From Nocardioides terrae (GTDB lineage Bacteria > Actinomycetota > Actinomycetes > Propionibacteriales > Nocardioidaceae), in assembly GCF_900112345.1 (NCBI RefSeq), contig NZ_FOLB01000001.1, positions 1 through 64,000 on the forward strand: 64,000 nucleotides of DNA, written 5' to 3'. A model generated the notes under the pieces. That model ran no database searches. It was given only the letters and a program-made list of their open reading frames with translations, and was not told where the DNA came from. Within the stretch, counting starts at the first letter, position 1; each line of letters begins with the position of its first letter. A program made the translations under genes and the position numbers. Of this stretch, positions 43,927 to 54,733 are shown one piece after another.

Positions 43927-45162
43927 TCAGGGCAGCAGGTCCCGGACCACGCCGTCGGCGAGCAGGCGCCCCTGCCGGGTGAGCACGATCCGCTCACCCT
44001 CGACGGTGAGCAGGCCGCGACCGGCCAGGCCGGGGACCGCGGCGCGGCCCTCCTCGTCCAGCACGTCGAGCGTCAGACCGGTGACGAGGCGGAGCTCGAG
44101 CAGCACCCGCTCGACGTGCCTGTCCTCGGCGCCCAGGATCTCGCGGGCGTGGGCCGGGCTGACGCCGGCCGCGATCCGGTCGGCGTAGGCGACCGGGTGC
44201 TTGACGTTCCACCAGCGCACGCCGCCGACGTGGCTGTGCGCGCCGGGTCCGACGCCCCACCAGTCCGCGCCGGTCCAGTAGAGCAGGTTGTGCCGGCATC
44301 GGCTCGCCTCGTCGCGCGCCCAGTTGGAGACCTCGTACCAGCCCAGGCCGGCGCGCCCGAGCCGCTCGTCGGCGAGGAGGTACTTGTCGGCCAGGTCGTC
44401 CTCGTCGGGCATGGGCAGCTCGCCGCGCTTGACCCTCCGCGCCAGCGCCGTTCCGTCCTCAACGATCAGGCTGTACGCCGACACGTGGTCCGGCTCGCAG
44501 GCCAGGGCCGCATCGACGCTGGTCTCCCAGTCCTGCAGGGACTCGCCGGGCGTGCCGTAGATGAGGTCGAGGCTGACCTGCTCGAAGCCGGCGGCGCGGG
44601 CGTTCGCGACCGACCGCGCGACGTTGGCCGGGTCGTGGGTGCGATCGAGGGTGTCGAGCACGTGCGGGACGGCACTCTGCATGCCGAAGGAGAGCCGGTT
44701 GACCCCGCCCTCCCGGAGCTCCTGGAGGGACTGCGGCGTGACGCTGTCGGGGTTGGCCTCGGTCGTCACCTCGGCGCCGGCGGCCAGCCCGAACTCGTCG
44801 CGGATCGCCTGCACGATCCCGGTCAGGTCGGTGCTCGGGAGCAGGGTTGGGGTGCCGCCGCCGAAGAAGACGGTCTCCACGGGGACGTCCCGGTCGCCCA
44901 GCACGCGGCGCGCCTGCCGGACCTCGGCGATCGCCGCCTCGGCGTACGTCTGCCGGCTGGCGCCGGGGTGTCCCCCGTGCTCGACGCTGGGGCCGAGCTC
45001 GAGGGCGGTGTAGGTGTTGAAGTCGCAGTAGCCGCAGCGGACCGTGCAGAACGGGACGTGCACGTAGAGGCCGAACGGGCGGGTGCCGAGGCCGGCGAGC
45101 GCCGACCCGGGGAGGCTGCCGTCGGCCGGAACGGGGTCGCCGTCGGGCAGCGCGGAGGTCAT
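43927..45162 (-). CDS. hemW: Radical SAM heme chaperone HemW (coproporphyrinogen III oxidase-like)
   Basis: Radical SAM protein that carries heme; often mis-annotated as HemN. The 411-aa product has the 4Fe-4S motif FCTVRCGYCDFNTY (about 38-51), GGGTPTLLP, NPDSVT, LSFGMQSAVPHVLDTLDRTH and a C-terminal HemN_C domain. The triple Cys CxxxCxYC without an extra fourth Cys is typical of HemW. GATACT and seven bases precede the ATG at 45162. In actinobacteria it usually lies between lepA and hrcA, as here. Confidence 0.93.
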   Translation of the reverse strand: MTSALPDGDPVPADGSLPGSALAGLGTRPFGLYVHVPFCTVRCGYCDFNTYTALELGPSVEHGGHPGASRQTYAEAAIAEVRQARRVLGDRDVPVETVFFGGGTPTLLPSTDLTGIVQAIRDEFGLAAGAEVTTEANPDSVTPQSLQELREGGVNRLSFGMQSAVPHVLDTLDRTHDPANVARSVANARAAGFEQVSLDLIYGTPGESLQDWETSVDAALACEPDHVSAYSLIVEDGTALARRVKRGELPMPDEDDLADKYLLADERLGRAGLGWYEVSNWARDEASRCRHNLLYWTGADWWGVGPGAHSHVGGVRWWNVKHPVAYADRIAAGVSPAHAREILGAEDRHVERVLLELRLVTGLTLDVLDEEGRAAVPGLAGRGLLTVEGERIVLTRQGRLLADGVVRDLLP

Positions 45163-45224
45163 GGGACCCAGTATCCGGCGGAGCACTCCGTCGGCTGAAT
45201 CGGCGTCGCGGCGAGGTGGGCTGC

Positions 45225-45516
45225 GCGTTGGACCGTTATCTGTCGGCTGCGTACCGATCGGGGTCAGAGTGCCGGGTGTTGCGTTAGGCGATCCCTTCGG
45301 CCTCGCCAACCACCATTGGTACGCGGAGCCGGCCGCCGGCGTACCGATCGGGACAGGCGTGGCCAATGATGCGCCACACGCCCCCAACGGCTCCACCAGC
45401 CACGATTGGTACGCGGAGCCGGCCGCCGGCGTACCGATCGGGACAGGCGTGGCCAATGATGCGCCACACGCCCCCAACAGCTCCACCAGCCACGATTGGT
45501 ACGCAGACCCGCCGGG
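45225..45516. repeat. 90-bp tandem repeat with internal hairpins (hemW-dnaE2 gap)
   Basis: Units at 45315-45404 and 45405-45494 are identical except for one base (G45389, A45479). A decayed unit lies at 45225-45314 in exact phase, and the first 22 bp of a fourth follow. Each unit contains CGATTGGTACGC and GCGTACCGATCG, a 12-bp stem around a 14-nt GC loop, and GGCGTG...CACGCC. The period is 30 codons and frames are open on both strands (unit peptides DWYAEPAAGVPIGTGV on plus, YQSWLVEPLGACG on minus), but no start signal supports a gene. Confidence 0.95.
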
Positions 45517-45530
45517 CACGCCCGGAGCGG

Positions 45531-48500
45531 TCAGCGGAAGTCGCGGGACCGGTGCCGGGCGGCGAGCGCGGCGTCGGCGCTCGGGGCGACCTCGCCGAGC
45601 CTGGCGAGCCGGTCGGCGGCGAGGTTGGTGACCCCGTCGCTGCGCTCGAGGATGCCGCGGACGAGCATCGCGGAGGACGAGACGGCGATCTTGCGGTGGC
45701 GCCGCCAGAGTCCCTCGGTGCAGATGACGTTGAGCATGCCGGTCTCGTCCTCGAGGTTGAGGAACGTGACACCGCCGGCCGTCGCGGGCCGCTGCCGGTG
45801 GGTGACCAGCCCGGCGACGGTGACCCGCCGGCCGCCCTCGACCGACGCCAGGTCGCCGATGGAGAGCACGCCGCTTCCGGCCAGCTGGGCGCGCAGGTGG
45901 GCGAAGGGGTGGCCGTCCGGAGTCGTCCCCGTCGCCCACAGGTCGGCCAGCGTCAGCTCGACCTCGTCGAGCTCCGGCAGCGGCGGCGCCTCGACGACCG
46001 GGGCGGTCCCGGGGAGCTGGTCGGCGGACTCGGTCCAGCCGGCCACCCAGAGCGCCTCGCGTCTCGAGAGGCCCTCCACCGCACCCGCCGTCGCGAGCGC
46101 CTCGAGCTGCTCGCGGGTCAGCCGGGCCCGTCGGGAGAGGTCGGCGAGGTCGGCGAACGGCCGCTCGTCGCGCGCGGCGACGATCCGCTCGGCGGTCTCC
46201 GTGCCGATCCCCCGGACCGAGTCGAGCCCGAGCCGCACCGCGAAGGCGCCGTCACGGCGGTGTTCCGGCGTCGGGTCGGGCGTGCCGGGCACCCAGGCGG
46301 TCTTCTCGGGGTGGTCGCGGAGGCACGCGTCGTGGCCGCCGGTCTCGATGGTCCCGATCCGCTCGCTGGCGCTCGCTACTCGACCAGCGGAAGGGGCGAG
46401 CGGCTCGAGGTCGGACATCGCCCCCGAGAGGAGCAGGTCGGGCCGGCGTACGTCCACCCCGTGCCGGCGGGCGTCCTGGACCAGCGACTGCGGGGAGTAG
46501 AACCCCATCGGCTGCGCCCGCAGCAGCCCGGCCAGGAAGGCGCCGGGGTAGTGCAGCTTGAACCACGAGCTGGCGTAGACGAGCTTGGCGAAGGACAGCG
46601 AGTGTGACTCTGCGAAGCCGAAGCTGGCGAAGGAGAGGATCTGGACGTAGGTCGCATGGGCGACGTCCTCCTCCATCCCCTTGTCGCGCATCCCCTTCAG
46701 CAGCTGTGCCTTGAGCGACTCGATCCGCTCGACGCCGCGCTTGGAGCCCATCGCGCGGCGCAGCAGGTCGGCGTCGTCGGCGGAGAAGTCGCCGAGCACC
46801 CGGCCCATCTCCATCAGCTGCTCCTGGAAGAGGGGTACGCCGAGGGTCCGCTCGAGCACCGGCTCGAGCAGCTCGTGGGCGTAGTCCACGGGCTCGCGGC
46901 CGGTGGCCCGGCGGACGTAGGGGTGCACCGCGCCGCCCTGGATCGGGCCGGGCCGGATCAGCGCGATCTCGATGGCCAGGTCGTAGAAGCAGCGCGGCTG
47001 CAGCCGCGGCAGGGTGCCGATCTGCGCGCGTGACTCGACCTGGAAGACGCCGATCGAGTCGGCCCGGCAGAGCATGTCGTAGACGGCCGGCTCCTCCTTG
47101 GGGATGGTCGCCAGCTCCCACCGCTCCCCGAGGTGCTCGGCGACGATCCTCATCAGGTGGTCGAGGGCGGCGAGCATGCCGAGCCCGAGCAGGTCGAACT
47201 TCACCAGCCCCATGAACTCGCAGGCGTCCTTGTCCCACTGCAGCACGGTCCGCTTCTCCATCCGCGCCCGCTCGATGGGGCAGACCTCACCGATCGGCCG
47301 CTCGGTGAGGATCATCCCGCCGGAGTGGATGCCGAGGTGGCGCGGCGCTCCGTGGAACTCCTGCGCCAGGTCGAGCACGCCGTCCGGGACGCCCGCGTCC
47401 GGTGGTGCCTCGACGTTGGTCCAGCTCGAGACCTGCTTGGACCAGGCGTCCTGCTGGCCGGGCGAGTAGCCGAGCGCCTTGGCGGCGTCGCGGACGGCCA
47501 TCTTGGGTCGGTAGCCGATGACGTTGGCGACCTGGGCGGCGTTGTGCCGGCCGTAGGTGTCGTAGACCCACTGGATGACCTCCTCGCGCCGGTCGGAGTC
47601 GAAGTCGACGTCGATGTCGGGCTCCTCCTCGCGGTGCTCGGAGATGAACCGCTCGAAGGGCAGCCGGTAGAAGACCGGGTCGATCGCGGTGATGCCCAGC
47701 GCGTAGCAGATCGCGCTGGCCGCCGCACTGCCCCGGCCCTGGCAGAGGATGCCCCGGGACCGCGCGAAGGCGACGATGTCGTGGACGATCACGAAGTAGC
47801 CGGGGAAGTTCTTGCGGATCACCACCTCGAGCTCGTGGTCGACCCGTTCGCGGGCGCGCTGCACGAACGCGGGGTCGTCCGGGTTGGCCGCGGCGTAGCG
47901 CTCGACGAAGCCGTCGGCGACGAGACGCCGCAGCCAGCTGGCCGCGGTCTCCCCCGCCGGGATGCCCCGGCTGGGGAGCTCCGGCTTGGCGGTGCGCAGG
48001 TCGAAGGCGCACTCGTCGGCGAGGGTCACGCTCCGGGCGACGGCTCCGGGGAAGCGGGCGAACCGGGCCGCCATCTCGTCGCCGGTGCACAGGTGGGCGG
48101 ACCCGGCGGGCAGCCAGCCGGCCATCTCGGCCAGGCTGCGCCGGGCGCGGACGGCGGCCATCGCGTCGGCCAGCCGGTGCCGCTCGGGGGTGGCGTAGTG
48201 GACGTTGTTGGTGGCGACCGTGGGCAGGCCGGCGTCGGCGGCGAGCTGGGCGAGCAGGTCGTTGTGGGTCGAGTCGAGCGGCAGTCCGTGGTCGGAGAGC
48301 TCGACCGCGACGTTGTCGCGGCCGAAGCGGTCGACCAGGCCGGTCAGGGCCTCGGCGGCGGCCCGCGACCCGCCGGCCGGGTCGCGGCGGGCCAGCGCCT
48401 GCCGGACGACGCCCTTGCGGCAGCCGGTGAGCACCAGCCAGTCACCGGCGGCCCGCTCGGCGAGCTCGTCGAGGTCGTAGACCGGGCGCCCCTTCTCGTC

Positions 48501-48986
48501 GCCGCGCAGCTGGGCGTCGGTGATCGCCGCGGCCAGCCGGTGGTAGCCGGCCACGCCGCGGGCGAGCACCAGCAGGTGGCTGCCGCCCGAGTCGGCCCCG
48601 GGGTCGGCGACGCCGAGCTGCGCCGTGGTCAGGCCGAGGGAGAGCTCGGCGCCGTAGATCGTCCGCGGAGCCGCCGGGTGCAGCCGGGCCGCCTCGGCGA
48701 ACAGCGGCGCGCCGTAGAACCCGTCGTGGTCGGTGATCGCCAGTCCGTGCAGCCCCAGCCGGATCGCCTCGATGACCAGCTCGGCCGGGCCGCTGGCCCC
48801 GTCGAGGAAGCTGAACGCCGAGTGGCAGTGCAGCTCGGCGTAGGGCGTCCCGGGCCGCTCCGGCGGCGTCACGTCGATGCCCTTGAGTCGCTTCTTGCGG
48901 GAGATCGGCGCGTCGTCGCTGCCGGGCTTGGCCGACAGCCTGCGTTCGAGCTCCTTCCACGGGATGGCGGGGTTGTTCCAGCCCAT
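45531..48986 (-). CDS. dnaE2: Error-prone DNA polymerase DnaE2
   Basis: C-family polymerase for damage-induced mutagenesis. The 1151-aa product has an N-terminal PHP domain (ELHCHSAFSFLDGASGP, ITDHDGFYG), the palm with catalytic acids in PDIDVDFDSDRREEV (about residues 450-464) and a third Asp in the FDLLGLGMLAAL region, tandem helix-hairpin-helix (VRGIGTETAERIV) and a C-terminal OB domain. Its start overlaps the imuB stop by one base (TGATG). The imuA-imuB-dnaE2 order is the mycobacterial-type mutasome operon. Confidence 0.96.
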   Translation of the reverse strand: MGWNNPAIPWKELERRLSAKPGSDDAPISRKKRLKGIDVTPPERPGTPYAELHCHSAFSFLDGASGPAELVIEAIRLGLHGLAITDHDGFYGAPLFAEAARLHPAAPRTIYGAELSLGLTTAQLGVADPGADSGGSHLLVLARGVAGYHRLAAAITDAQLRGDEKGRPVYDLDELAERAAGDWLVLTGCRKGVVRQALARRDPAGGSRAAAEALTGLVDRFGRDNVAVELSDHGLPLDSTHNDLLAQLAADAGLPTVATNNVHYATPERHRLADAMAAVRARRSLAEMAGWLPAGSAHLCTGDEMAARFARFPGAVARSVTLADECAFDLRTAKPELPSRGIPAGETAASWLRRLVADGFVERYAAANPDDPAFVQRARERVDHELEVVIRKNFPGYFVIVHDIVAFARSRGILCQGRGSAAASAICYALGITAIDPVFYRLPFERFISEHREEEPDIDVDFDSDRREEVIQWVYDTYGRHNAAQVANVIGYRPKMAVRDAAKALGYSPGQQDAWSKQVSSWTNVEAPPDAGVPDGVLDLAQEFHGAPRHLGIHSGGMILTERPIGEVCPIERARMEKRTVLQWDKDACEFMGLVKFDLLGLGMLAALDHLMRIVAEHLGERWELATIPKEEPAVYDMLCRADSIGVFQVESRAQIGTLPRLQPRCFYDLAIEIALIRPGPIQGGAVHPYVRRATGREPVDYAHELLEPVLERTLGVPLFQEQLMEMGRVLGDFSADDADLLRRAMGSKRGVERIESLKAQLLKGMRDKGMEEDVAHATYVQILSFASFGFAESHSLSFAKLVYASSWFKLHYPGAFLAGLLRAQPMGFYSPQSLVQDARRHGVDVRRPDLLLSGAMSDLEPLAPSAGRVASASERIGTIETGGHDACLRDHPEKTAWVPGTPDPTPEHRRDGAFAVRLGLDSVRGIGTETAERIVAARDERPFADLADLSRRARLTREQLEALATAGAVEGLSRREALWVAGWTESADQLPGTAPVVEAPPLPELDEVELTLADLWATGTTPDGHPFAHLRAQLAGSGVLSIGDLASVEGGRRVTVAGLVTHRQRPATAGGVTFLNLEDETGMLNVICTEGLWRRHRKIAVSSSAMLVRGILERSDGVTNLAADRLARLGEVAPSADAALAARHRSRDFR

Positions 48987-50542
48987 CAGTCGTACGCCGC
49001 TTCCGTGACCCAGCCGGCGAGCGTGTCGTCGAAGGTGGCCAGCCAGGCCCGGCCGTCGGTGGCGACCAGCTGGAAGCGGGCCACCCGGCGGCCGCCGCCC
49101 GGCTCCCACCACAGCTCCTCGACCGGCCACGGGCCGGCCCACGCGGCGACGGTCAGCCAGCCCTCCCCGGGCTCGCAGTCGCCCGGCCGGAACCGCGCCG
49201 GGGGTGCGCTCACCGCGCCACGCCGGCCGACCACCACCGGCCGTCCGGCCGGGTCGACGACGGCGGCGCGGCACGGCTCGGCCAGCACGCGGGCGGGGTA
49301 GGGCGGCGGGATGCTGCCCGGCCAGGGCAGCTCGCGCGGCCGCAGCGCCGTCGCGCGGGTGCCCCACGGGACCAGCGCCTGCCGCTCGGCCGGCGACCGG
49401 CCGCCCTGCAGGACCGGGGCCACGACCGCCTCCGGGCCGAGCATGCCCTGGACCCGGGCGATGCCCCGCTCCACCCGGCTGTCGGTGCCGCCCCACAGCC
49501 CCTCGGCGTGCACCGATTCGGCGACCACCTGCGCGGGCGTCAGCCGGACGCGGGTCACCGGCGACCGGACGTCGCCGGCCCTGAGCGACCCGATCAACTG
49601 CCAGTGCAGCCGGTCGACCAGGTCGGCGGAGGTGAACCAGCGCGGGTGCAGCCAGCGCCGCTCCGAGGCGATCTCGCCGTCTCCCCCGTGGTCGGTGGAG
49701 ACCTGGATGAGCACGTCGGTGCAGACCAGCTGCCGCTCGCCGAGCTGCCTGACGAACGTCTCGGCCGTCCGGCGGGTGCTGAAGCAGACCGCCTCGGCGT
49801 CGGCCAGTGGTGGCTCGAAGTCGACGTGGATCGCGAGCTCCGGCGGCGGGGTCCGGGTGTCGAGCGGCCGGGCACCGCTGCCGTGGAGCACGCCGTGCAC
49901 CCAAGCGGCCCGCTGGCCCAGTCGGCCAGCCACGCTGGCCGCGGGCAGGGCGGCGAGGTCGCCGAGACTGGTGAGCCCGAGCCGCCGGAGGAGGCTGACC
50001 GTCTCGGGCTCGTCGAGCGCCTCGACCGGCAGCGGCCGGAGGAATGCGCCGGACTCCCCCGTCGCCACGATCACGCTCTCCTGCACCGGCGCGGTCCGGG
50101 CGGCCTGCTCAGCGGTGAACAGCTCGTCGGCGACGCCGACCCGCACGTCGCGGATCCCGATCGCCGTCACGCACTCGGCGAGCACCGCCCCGGCCTCGCT
50201 CTCCCCGCCGTAGAACCGGCCCGGTGAGCGCAGCGCGACCAGCCCCGGCCGCAGCGGCGCCACCCCCGGTCGCAGCTCCTCGAGCGCGCCCAGCACCTCC
50301 TCGAACGCGCGCGCGTCGCGGTCGGGGTCGGCGTCGAGCACGACCAGCTCCGGGCAGCGGGACTGGGCGTCGCGACGCCGCATCCCCCGGCGTACGCCGA
50401 ACTCGCGGGCGCTCCGGCTGACCGTCTCGGCCCGGTTGGCGGCGAAGACAGCGGCCGGTAGGTGGGCGGGCAGCGCGAGTGCGCGCAAAGCCGCGACCAC
50501 CGGCCAGTCGGGGCACCAGACGACGAGCACACGCGGGCTCAT
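48986..50542 (-). CDS. imuB: ImuB, catalytically inactive Y-family polymerase-like protein
   Basis: Scaffold of the mutasome that connects DnaE2 to the beta clamp. The 518-aa product resembles Y-family polymerases (VVWCPDWPVVAALRA at the start, little-finger region in the middle) but lacks the catalytic acidic residues: the usual SxDE position reads LRPGLVALRSPGRFYGG. That loss is the mark of ImuB. The C-terminus is Trp- and Gly-rich. The ATG at 50542 overlaps the imuA stop by 4 bp. Confidence 0.93.
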   Translation of the reverse strand: MSPRVLVVWCPDWPVVAALRALALPAHLPAAVFAANRAETVSRSAREFGVRRGMRRRDAQSRCPELVVLDADPDRDARAFEEVLGALEELRPGVAPLRPGLVALRSPGRFYGGESEAGAVLAECVTAIGIRDVRVGVADELFTAEQAARTAPVQESVIVATGESGAFLRPLPVEALDEPETVSLLRRLGLTSLGDLAALPAASVAGRLGQRAAWVHGVLHGSGARPLDTRTPPPELAIHVDFEPPLADAEAVCFSTRRTAETFVRQLGERQLVCTDVLIQVSTDHGGDGEIASERRWLHPRWFTSADLVDRLHWQLIGSLRAGDVRSPVTRVRLTPAQVVAESVHAEGLWGGTDSRVERGIARVQGMLGPEAVVAPVLQGGRSPAERQALVPWGTRATALRPRELPWPGSIPPPYPARVLAEPCRAAVVDPAGRPVVVGRRGAVSAPPARFRPGDCEPGEGWLTVAAWAGPWPVEELWWEPGGGRRVARFQLVATDGRAWLATFDDTLAGWVTEAAYD

Positions 50543-51246
50543 CCGACGTCCCGGACGTCCACGACGGGCGCCTCGGCGTGCCGCAGCCTGAGCTCGCCGT
50601 CGGGGAACCACAGCTCGGTCCGCCGCGGCGGGGCCGTGCCGCGCTGGACGGCGACGGTCACCTGCCGCGCCCGCAGGTGACCCTCACCACGGCCGGCGCC
50701 GGCCCAGCGCGGCGTCTCCACGGCGAGGCGTACGTCGGCGCGCGGCCACGCCCCCAGCGAGACGAGCGCCGCCTCGCGGGTGCGCAGGCGTGCCGCCAGC
50801 TTGCTCGCCTGCGCCTCGGTGACCCGACCGGGCGCCCGCACCACGACGACCGTGACCACGTCGACCAGGGCGGCGACCGTCTCGAGCCAGAGGCTCCCGG
50901 GGTCGGGGACGAGCACCGTCCGGTCGAGGCGTACGCCGAGCCCGGCGGCCGCCTCGACGCCGAAGTCGGGCATCCCGACCACCGCGCCCCAGCCCCCGAC
51001 GGCCGAGGGCCCGGCCAGCATCGCGAGGGCGAGCCCGGCGCCGCCGTGCTCGGGCGCGACCGCGTAGGTGCCGCCCGCTCGCAGCTGCACGATCCCGGCC
51101 AGCGCCGGGTGGGTGTCGAGCGGTCGCGCGGCCTCGCCGGGGCGACCCTGCAGACGGCTGATCCGCTCCCGCAGGCCGGCGATCTGGGCCCGCTTGTCGG
51201 ATTGCTCGGCTCGCTCAGCGGGGTTCAGCAGGGTCGGTGATGCCAC
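50539..51246 (-). CDS. imuA: ImuA-like mutasome protein
   Basis: RecA-like accessory factor of the DnaE2 mutasome. The 235-aa product has a helical N-terminus (QIAGLRERISRLQG), then a RecA-fold region with GGAGLALAMLAGPSAVGGWGAVVG, DRTVLVPDPGSLWLETVAALVDVVTVVVV and a basic C-terminus. The P-loop is poorly conserved, as in actinobacterial ImuA'. The start is GTG 51246, ten bases from the LexA box, so the mRNA has little or no leader. Confidence 0.88.
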   Translation of the reverse strand: MASPTLLNPAERAEQSDKRAQIAGLRERISRLQGRPGEAARPLDTHPALAGIVQLRAGGTYAVAPEHGGAGLALAMLAGPSAVGGWGAVVGMPDFGVEAAAGLGVRLDRTVLVPDPGSLWLETVAALVDVVTVVVVRAPGRVTEAQASKLAARLRTREAALVSLGAWPRADVRLAVETPRWAGAGRGEGHLRARQVTVAVQRGTAPPRRTELWFPDGELRLRHAEAPVVDVRDVG

Positions 51247-51256
51247 TCCTCAATGG

Positions 51257-51272
51257 TCGAACATTTGTTCGA
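51257..51272. promoter_or_regulatory. LexA (SOS) box of the mutasome operon
   Basis: TCGAACATTTGTTCGA, a perfect palindrome of the actinobacterial/Gram-positive SOS box consensus. It lies 10 bp upstream of the imuA GTG. TTGCGT about 17 bp before GACCAT on the minus strand is a plausible promoter overlapped by the box. Confidence 0.95.
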
Positions 51273-51301
51273 ACGACGCAAGTGGAGAGGCCTGTGGAAA
51301 C

Positions 51302-53158
<1,857 letters not shown>

Positions 53159-53214
53159 GTCGGAAGTGTTCCTCTTCTTCTCGCGTGGGTCGCAGAGGAC
53201 CCTAGACGGCCTCC

Positions 53215-53301
53215 CTACTTGGCGGTAGGTCCCGAGATGTCCACCTTCTCACGTGCCTGCGCGGCGAGTCCCTCGATCCACGGGAGTTCGCTGTGGCGCA
53301 C
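53215..53301 (-). CDS. Possible 28-aa protein between the kinase-like gene and the acyl-CoA ligase
   Basis: A GTG-initiated frame encodes 28 residues including LPWIEGLAAQAREKVDISG, with 22 of 28 third positions G or C. It starts 7 bp after the stop of the preceding kinase-like gene on the same strand. An inverted repeat CCTAC...GTAGG lies at its stop. It may be a real small protein, a remnant, or chance. No homology is claimed. Confidence 0.35.
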   Translation of the reverse strand: MRHSELPWIEGLAAQAREKVDISGPTAK

Positions 53302-53308
53302 CGTCGAG

Positions 53309-54217
53309 TCAGTCCTGGACCGCCTTGGCGACGGCGATGCTCGCGGTGATCGAGTCCTTGTCCGGCGCCGCGCTCTCCAGCAGCTCGCCCTTGACGTTGA
53401 CGACCGCGCGCACCACCACCCATGCCCGGGCGCGGTCCTCGTCGAGCCCGGCACCGTCGACCAGGGCGAAGAACCGGTCGCGTACGCCGTCCCGGAGCCG
53501 CCCGGCGTAGTCGCCGTAGCGGTTGAGGAGCATCGGCGCGAGCTCGTAGTGCGGGTCCCCGGAGAGCGGCTTCGGGTCGATCGCCCGCCACGCCCTCTCA
53601 TCCTCGCCCTCGGCCGCGGCCAGGACGTTCGCGAAGTGCAGGTCGGTGTGGACCAGCGTGCCGTCGGTGGCCGGGTCGGTCGCGAAGGAGCGGGCCAGCG
53701 ACCTGGCCTGCTCGACGAGCCGGTGCGGCACCGGCGCACTGCGGTCCAGGGCGCCGAGCTCCTCGACCCAGCGAGCGGCCTGGGCCGACAGCAGGCGCAG
53801 CTGCGGCGGCGCCGCGACGTGCAGGCGCCCGTAGAGGCCGGCGACGATCTCGCACGCCTGCAGGTCCCAGTGCTCGGTCAGGTCCTCATCACCCAGGCGC
53901 TCGAGCAGCAGCGCCCAGCGGTGCGGGTCGGCGCGGAGCAGTCGCACCGCTCCGCGCCCGCCCCAGCGCTGCAGGGCCAGCGCCTCGTGCTCGGCCGCCC
54001 CGTGCGGCCAGCCGACCTTGAGCACTGCCGCGTCTCCGGCCGAGGTCCGCACGGGCATCACCAGCGCGGTCCGGCCGTGTGTCGCCGGTCCGTCGAGGGT
54101 CAGCTCCCACTCCTCGAGCAGGCCGCGTACGACGCCCGGCAGGCCGTCGAGCCACGTCGCCCAGTCCGGTCCGCGGTCGGCGTACGCCAGCAGGGTGCCG
54201 GGGAGGGTGAACGTCAC
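53309..54217 (-). CDS. Aminoglycoside/hydroxyurea phosphotransferase family kinase
   Basis: A 302-aa protein of the streptomycin 6-kinase/hydroxyurea phosphotransferase (APH6) family: AVLKVGWPHGAAEHEALALQRWGGRGAVRLL (read in parts; about 64-94), LLLERLG, the catalytic loop HTDLHFANVL (about 190-199) and metal-binding IDPKPLSGDPHYELAPML. Chromosomal members may phosphorylate small molecules unrelated to resistance, so no resistance is inferred. The start is GTG 54217. It is divergent from the membrane-protein/regulator pair. Confidence 0.88.
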   Translation of the reverse strand: MTFTLPGTLLAYADRGPDWATWLDGLPGVVRGLLEEWELTLDGPATHGRTALVMPVRTSAGDAAVLKVGWPHGAAEHEALALQRWGGRGAVRLLRADPHRWALLLERLGDEDLTEHWDLQACEIVAGLYGRLHVAAPPQLRLLSAQAARWVEELGALDRSAPVPHRLVEQARSLARSFATDPATDGTLVHTDLHFANVLAAAEGEDERAWRAIDPKPLSGDPHYELAPMLLNRYGDYAGRLRDGVRDRFFALVDGAGLDEDRARAWVVVRAVVNVKGELLESAAPDKDSITASIAVAKAVQD

Positions 54218-54245
54218 GCCCCCATCCCACCAGAGAGCTGATCAC

Positions 54246-54280
54246 TTGCCGATCGGGAAAGCATTCGATAGCTTTCCGAT
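54246..54280 (+). promoter_or_regulatory. Promoter overlapped by an inverted-repeat operator
   Basis: TTGCCG (54246-54251) and TAGCTT (54269-54274) are 17 bp apart, and the ATG at 54281 lies six bases after the -10. Superposed is ATCGGGAAAGC (54252-54262), eight bases, GCTTTCCGAT (54271-54280): an inverted repeat with one bulged G. A further half-site GGAAAG lies at 54283-54288. The operator ends at the base before the start codon and probably binds the regulator encoded by the second gene. Confidence 0.7.
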
Positions 54281-54733
54281 ATGGAAAGTGACGAGGTGCG
54301 CAGGGCCTTGCGTGACGCGGACCGCGCCGAAGCAGCTCCGTGGACCGACTACCCGCCGACTCCGCGGTGGTACCCGCCGGCAGTCGGCGTGTGGGCCGCG
54401 TTGGTCACGCTCGCGTTCGGCGAGATCGACAGCCACCTGCGGGTGGCGGTTGTTCTCGCGCTGGTCGCTGTCGAGATCGGCTTCGTCCGCTGGTATGTGC
54501 GCCACCGCGGCGGTGTCATGCCGACCGGGGCGGCGCCGAGGGAGTTCCGCGGAGCGATCGTCGGCTTCGTCGTCGCTGCCGCTCTCATCGTCATCGGGAC
54601 GTGGGTGTTGGTGACCACCGTCGACGGCTGGGTCGGTGCGGCCGTCGCGCTGGTCACCACCACGGTCGCGATCGGGTGGTACGAGCGGGCGTACGCCGAG
54701 GCGGCCAACCGCGCTCGCGAGCGGCTCGGATGA
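54281..54733 (+). CDS. Small membrane protein paired with a regulator
   Basis: A 150-aa protein with an Asp/Arg-rich cytoplasmic start (ESDEVRRALRDADRAEA) and four hydrophobic helices (about 30-48, 52-70, 88-108, 113-132) with a basic C-terminus. The pairing of such a protein with a small winged-helix regulator, overlapping by 4 bp, is common in actinobacteria, but the role is unknown. The mRNA is predicted to be leaderless. It may be a membrane sensor or export partner; no catalytic motif is visible. Confidence 0.75.
   Translation: MESDEVRRALRDADRAEAAPWTDYPPTPRWYPPAVGVWAALVTLAFGEIDSHLRVAVVLALVAVEIGFVRWYVRHRGGVMPTGAAPREFRGAIVGFVVAAALIVIGTWVLVTTVDGWVGAAVALVTTTVAIGWYERAYAEAANRARERLG

Noticed and set aside
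45225..45516. CRISPR array or protein gene in the 90-bp repeat
   Set aside because: The whole 90-bp unit repeats, with no unique spacers, and no start signal or ribosome site supports translation on either strand.
53309..54217. Antibiotic resistance gene
   Set aside because: The fold is shared by many housekeeping kinases and nothing in the context indicates resistance.
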